Positions 60,470 to 64,000 of a stretch of DNA of 64,000 nucleotides are shown here, piece after piece (position 1 is the first letter of the stretch; every line of letters starts with the position of its first letter). The stretch comes from Xanthocytophaga flava (GTDB lineage Bacteria > Bacteroidota > Bacteroidia > Cytophagales > 172606-1), in NCBI GenBank assembly GCA_030068525.1, contig JASJOS010000019.1, forward strand, positions 1 to 64,000, given 5' to 3'. The notes below the pieces were generated by a model that worked only from the letters and a program-made list of their open reading frames with translations, was not told the DNA's origin and did no database searches. The translations under genes were made by a program, and so were the position numbers.

Positions 60470-62815
60470 CTAATCACTGTATTTATACGCTTTATCACTA
60501 TAACCGTAAGCAGACATTGATTTTACTCCATTGATAATAATTGCAATATCTTTCACTTTTTCTGTATCATACAGTTCGTTAATCTTATTCAAAGCTTCGC
60601 GTTCTGTAACTTTATGACGAACGATATATATATTGAAATCAGTATAATTCATAAGTATCAGGAAGTCTGATACTAATCCTAGAGGAGCTGTATCGATAAT
60701 GACATAATCATACTCATCTCCCTTTTTAAGACGATCAATCAACGCCTTCATGCGTGGACTTCCAATCAGATTAAGTGGGCTAACAGGAATCGGACCTGAG
60801 GTTACCAGTGAAAGATTATCGGTATCTGTCGGAGAAACCACCTCTTCCCAATCATGCATCCCTGTCAAGTATGTTGCAAGTCCTTTTTCATTGTCTACAT
60901 TAAACCGAGTATGTACACGCGGTTTCCGTAAGTCGCAGTCGATCAATAAAGTTTTCTTTCCGGATTGTGCAATTACAACAGCAAGGTTAGTAGCACAGAA
61001 TGTTTTTCCTTCTGCCTGTTGCGAGGAGGTAACACCAATAATTTTCTTTGATGTATCCAGGAACAAATATTGGAGGTTTACCCGTACAGATCGGAATGAT
61101 TCAGCGATAGCCGATTTTGAGCTATTCGCTACCAAATAGGTATTTGCTTTGTTATTATATCCAATAACTCCTAATGTCGGTATATTGGTATTAAGCTGAA
61201 TATCTGTTTGTCCTGAAATACGATCAGAGAAGGCATCTTTAATAAAGATAAAACCAAGTGGTATTGCCATACCAATAATTCCTGCCAGCAGATAAATCAC
61301 AGAGCCTTTAGGTGCAACCGGACCATTTATATCCCCTCGTGCACGGTCAATAATCTCTTTATTGGCAACATTCGTAGCTAATGCCATACCAGCATCTGCT
61401 TTCTTCTGCAGTAAGTACTTATACAATTCATCCTGAACTTCTTTGTTACGATTAACCTTCAGAATATTGACTTCTGTCTGAGGAATCATATTCAGCCTAC
61501 CCCGAATATTATTCACTTGAGTCAACAATGAACTTACTTTGATTCTAGCTAAATTCCGTGTGTTGGTAAGACCATCAAACAATGCATTTTTTGCACTCTG
61601 TAATCTTGCATCCAATTGCTGCATGCGTACACTTCCTTCCTGAACTGTAAGTGCTAATTTTGCTCTTTCCTGCACTAATGTTGAATATTGAGTAAGTAAA
61701 TTACTAACAGCTCCATCATCTACACCACTCACCCCTCCTACAACTTCTTTGTTATTCCGTATATCTCTTAACAATGCCTCATAGCCATCAGCTTTAATCT
61801 CTGCCTCACGCAATTGAACCTCATAGGCTTGTAATTGATTATTTAGAGCATTAATTTCTTCTGAAGTAGTACCCGCTACACCTGAACTTGTCCTTACTGA
61901 GATGTTATTAGCATCTGTTCTTCTAATAGAATCTTTAACAGTACCAAGTTCGTTATCAATAAAGGCAATAGTCCGCTTTCCTTCCGTATCTTTCTTTCTG
62001 ATCTCGTTATCCAAATATACATCCAGTAGAGTATTTATTACTTTCTCTTCTTTTTCTATTACAGGACCACGAGAAGAGATCTCAATTACACTTGAATTTT
62101 TATCATCGATCGGACTAACCTTTACATTGGATTGATAAAAGGCAGCCATTTGCCCTAAACTATTGATCACAAAAAAATATTCATCTTTATCATATAAAGA
62201 AGGTGTTCTTGAGAACTCTATAGTAAAATTAAGATATTTATCAGTATAAGCTTGGCCAATTCTTAAGACCTTCTGAATATTCACTTCGGGAATCTCATCC
62301 AATGAACGGTCAGCCTGAATATCTTGTACAGTTACTTTTTTTCCAGTGATATGAACTTTATACAGATCGGACTTTCCAACTCTCTCAACGTATATAGGTA
62401 CATTGATCATTTGAGCTTTGGTAGTATCTAATTTTACACGAAAGGGAAAATCATTATACTCTTCAACTGTTTTGTAATCATCTACACTAAAGTAAGATAC
62501 CCGCATATTCAATCGGTCCATTACCTGCTTCATATAACGGAATGAGGTAAGTAGTTGTACCTCATCTTTTAACTGTGTTCTGGGAACAAATGCGCCCATA
62601 CCACGAATAAATCGATCCTGTTCAGGTGTATCCTTGCTTTTATCATCAATTAAGATAGACGCTTTTACTTCAAATATTTTGGGTGTGAATCTCAGATACA
62701 AGTAAGCACCACCCAATGCCAGTGGTACAAAAACCACAAATAAATACCAGCGGCTTGCGATCTTATTGAAGAGAAACTTAAGATTAACAGTATCGTTTTG
62801 AGCTTGCTGTTTCAT
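60470..62815 (-). CDS. wzc: exopolysaccharide chain-length protein with tyrosine kinase domain
   Basis: 781 aa. Wzz-like domain between two membrane helices (about residues 28-48 and 500-520), long coiled coil, then the BY-kinase: Walker A SSQQAEGKTFCATNLA, Walker A' LLIDCDLRKPR, Walker B YVIIDTAP. The C-terminal tail SAYGYSDKAYKYSD carries the autophosphorylated tyrosines. It controls chain length together with Wza just upstream. Confidence 0.92.
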   Translation of the reverse strand: MKQQAQNDTVNLKFLFNKIASRWYLFVVFVPLALGGAYLYLRFTPKIFEVKASILIDDKSKDTPEQDRFIRGMGAFVPRTQLKDEVQLLTSFRYMKQVMDRLNMRVSYFSVDDYKTVEEYNDFPFRVKLDTTKAQMINVPIYVERVGKSDLYKVHITGKKVTVQDIQADRSLDEIPEVNIQKVLRIGQAYTDKYLNFTIEFSRTPSLYDKDEYFFVINSLGQMAAFYQSNVKVSPIDDKNSSVIEISSRGPVIEKEEKVINTLLDVYLDNEIRKKDTEGKRTIAFIDNELGTVKDSIRRTDANNISVRTSSGVAGTTSEEINALNNQLQAYEVQLREAEIKADGYEALLRDIRNNKEVVGGVSGVDDGAVSNLLTQYSTLVQERAKLALTVQEGSVRMQQLDARLQSAKNALFDGLTNTRNLARIKVSSLLTQVNNIRGRLNMIPQTEVNILKVNRNKEVQDELYKYLLQKKADAGMALATNVANKEIIDRARGDINGPVAPKGSVIYLLAGIIGMAIPLGFIFIKDAFSDRISGQTDIQLNTNIPTLGVIGYNNKANTYLVANSSKSAIAESFRSVRVNLQYLFLDTSKKIIGVTSSQQAEGKTFCATNLAVVIAQSGKKTLLIDCDLRKPRVHTRFNVDNEKGLATYLTGMHDWEEVVSPTDTDNLSLVTSGPIPVSPLNLIGSPRMKALIDRLKKGDEYDYVIIDTAPLGLVSDFLILMNYTDFNIYIVRHKVTEREALNKINELYDTEKVKDIAIIINGVKSMSAYGYSDKAYKYSD

Positions 62816-62880
62816 TGGGATAATTTAAAAAGTAAGTGTTGTTTTAGTTTTCACAAATGAGAAAACAGTAATACTATTGG

Positions 62881-63657
62881 TTATCTATTAAGGTTAAGAA
62901 TCACACTCACTGTTCCTGCGATTGCAGTTACTACAGCGGCAATAATAGTTATATTTGTAGCATTTTGTCTTCCATACTTTCCTTTCAGAGGCTGCACATA
63001 AATAACATCATTAGGTAACAGGTAATAATATTTTGAGACAATAATATTTGGATCTGTCAGATTAAGATTAACAACCTCATTTCCTGTATCTGTCTGTCGC
63101 ATCAGCATTATCTTTTTACGATTTCCAAAATCAGTAATATCCCCTGCCATAGCTAATGCATCTATTAATGTAAGCTGGTTATTGTAGTTATAATATTGTC
63201 CGGGATTTTTCACTTCTCCAATAACAGATACTTTAAAGCTAACCATAGCCAGGAAGATAGTACTGTTTTTTAATTGTTTATCTACTGATTTCTGGATAAC
63301 CGCCCGAGCTTCATTTATAGTTAAATTAGCAACTTTTATTGATCCTAATACCGGTAATACTACATATCCTGAATCATTGACAGAATAACCATTGACAAAA
63401 ACGGCAGCAGGGTTAAAAGCATTAAAACCACCAGATGTTTCTAAATTCAGAAAATCTGTATCTGTTTGTTCCAGCCCTTTTACCCGAATAGCCAAAACAT
63501 CATTCGGCTGAATCTTATAGGGAGTTCTTTTATTTGGAAAAACTCTCGCACTTGATGGAGGAAAGTTCTCTCCTTGAAAATTAACAGCATCCTTATGAGT
63601 GATACACGATGATAGGATAACTAAGGAAAGTAAAAGAACAGAATAAATTCTTTTCAT
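62881..63657 (-). CDS. wza: polysaccharide export lipoprotein
   Basis: 258 aa. Lipoprotein signal (LLSLVILSSCITH), Poly_export domain from about residue 45 (YKIQPNDVLAIRVKGLE), then SLBB-like VIGEVKNPGQYYNY. A C-terminal hydrophobic helix (IIAAVVTAIAGTVSVIL) is unusual in Wza but common in Bacteroidota relatives. Forms the outer-membrane export pore. First gene of the exopolysaccharide transcript. Confidence 0.9.
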   Translation of the reverse strand: MKRIYSVLLLSLVILSSCITHKDAVNFQGENFPPSSARVFPNKRTPYKIQPNDVLAIRVKGLEQTDTDFLNLETSGGFNAFNPAAVFVNGYSVNDSGYVVLPVLGSIKVANLTINEARAVIQKSVDKQLKNSTIFLAMVSFKVSVIGEVKNPGQYYNYNNQLTLIDALAMAGDITDFGNRKKIMLMRQTDTGNEVVNLNLTDPNIIVSKYYYLLPNDVIYVQPLKGKYGRQNATNITIIAAVVTAIAGTVSVILNLNR

Positions 63658-64000
63658 GAAAAAGGGCTTTAATTTTTTAAGTGATTTGTTGGAATTATTC
63701 TAGATTTTGATGAATTGAACTCAAAAATGACATGGACTAATATGCTATTAATACGGACTGTAATTCATACGTAAACACAAACGCAATGGTTTTATTACGT
63801 GGTAATCATATATATTGTAGAACTACTGATTCAGCACATATCCTGGAGATTACTAAGTAAAGCTTTTAAAACCAACTATTTACCATTAAATCTTAGAAAA
63901 GTTCTGTGGCGCTTTTCTGTCATGAGTAATATTTCCTTTTGAAACATCAAATATAAAAAAAACCCTTCGACATTTTATAAAAATATTAATTTACAAAAAT
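63658..64000. other. intergenic upstream of wza
   Basis: AT-rich. It should carry the promoter for the exopolysaccharide genes, but no perfect TTG / TAnnTTTG pair is visible. No gene or repeat seen. Confidence 0.4.

Overview
The window is from a low-GC member of the Bacteroidota, most likely Cytophagales. The evidence is the promoter type (TTG, 20-21 nt, TAnnTTTG), A-rich starts without Shine-Dalgarno sites, TonB receptors paired with HYC_CC_PP or YfiR-like proteins, a carotenoid cluster headed by an ECF sigma factor, and a Wza/Wzc/Wzx exopolysaccharide locus.

Layout. 1-400: three tandem promoters point out of the left edge and look like rRNA operon promoters. 0.6-3.6 kb: a large AsmA-like protein. 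3.7-5.2 kb: non-coding, with two palindromic modules. 5.2-8.3 kb: ECF sigma factor, crtI and crtB. 8.4-11.8 kb: a probable copper uptake set. 12-14.5 kb: a HisA-like protein, a methyltransferase and small proteins. 14.8-24 kb, minus strand: branched-chain amino acid genes (ilvD, ilvB, ilvN, ilvC, leuC) with interspersed small genes, preceded by a classical attenuator whose leader peptide is rich in Ile, Leu and Val. 24.5-27.8 kb: a TonB receptor and two YfiR-like proteins.

27.8-45.7 kb is the striking part. A gene for a Ro60 orthologue (TROVE plus vWA) sits inside an array of nine Y-RNA-like elements (Y1-Y9) interleaved with ordinary, degenerate and interrupted tRNA genes. Every element has the same core: 5' GUG(U/C)CGU and 3' UN(A/G)CC with a covarying pair, then an 8-bp upper stem of different sequence in each copy, then a constant UACUU(C/A). 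The loops differ. Several carry circularly permuted tRNA modules (T arm, capped acceptor, D arm) as in YrlA. One carries little more than an Arg-ACG anticodon hairpin, one has a different permutation, and one resembles the helix 69-71 region of 23S rRNA. A minimal copy of the core lies in the leader of the Ro60 gene itself. Downstream come RNA repair and ADP-ribose genes: an Rnl5-type ligase, an Rnl1-type ligase, an ATP-grasp protein, macro domain, Thg1, RtcB, ADP-ribosylglycohydrolase, DUF1152, KptA, bacterial PARG, an AAA ATPase and several unknown proteins. Many start directly after a shared CTACAACT-ATG leader.

45.8-52.4 kb: a DUF1579-like protein, an acetyltransferase, four two-component genes and a PHP-type histidinol phosphatase. 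52.5-63.7 kb, minus strand: exopolysaccharide synthesis and export. All assignments are by reading motifs; no database search was run.
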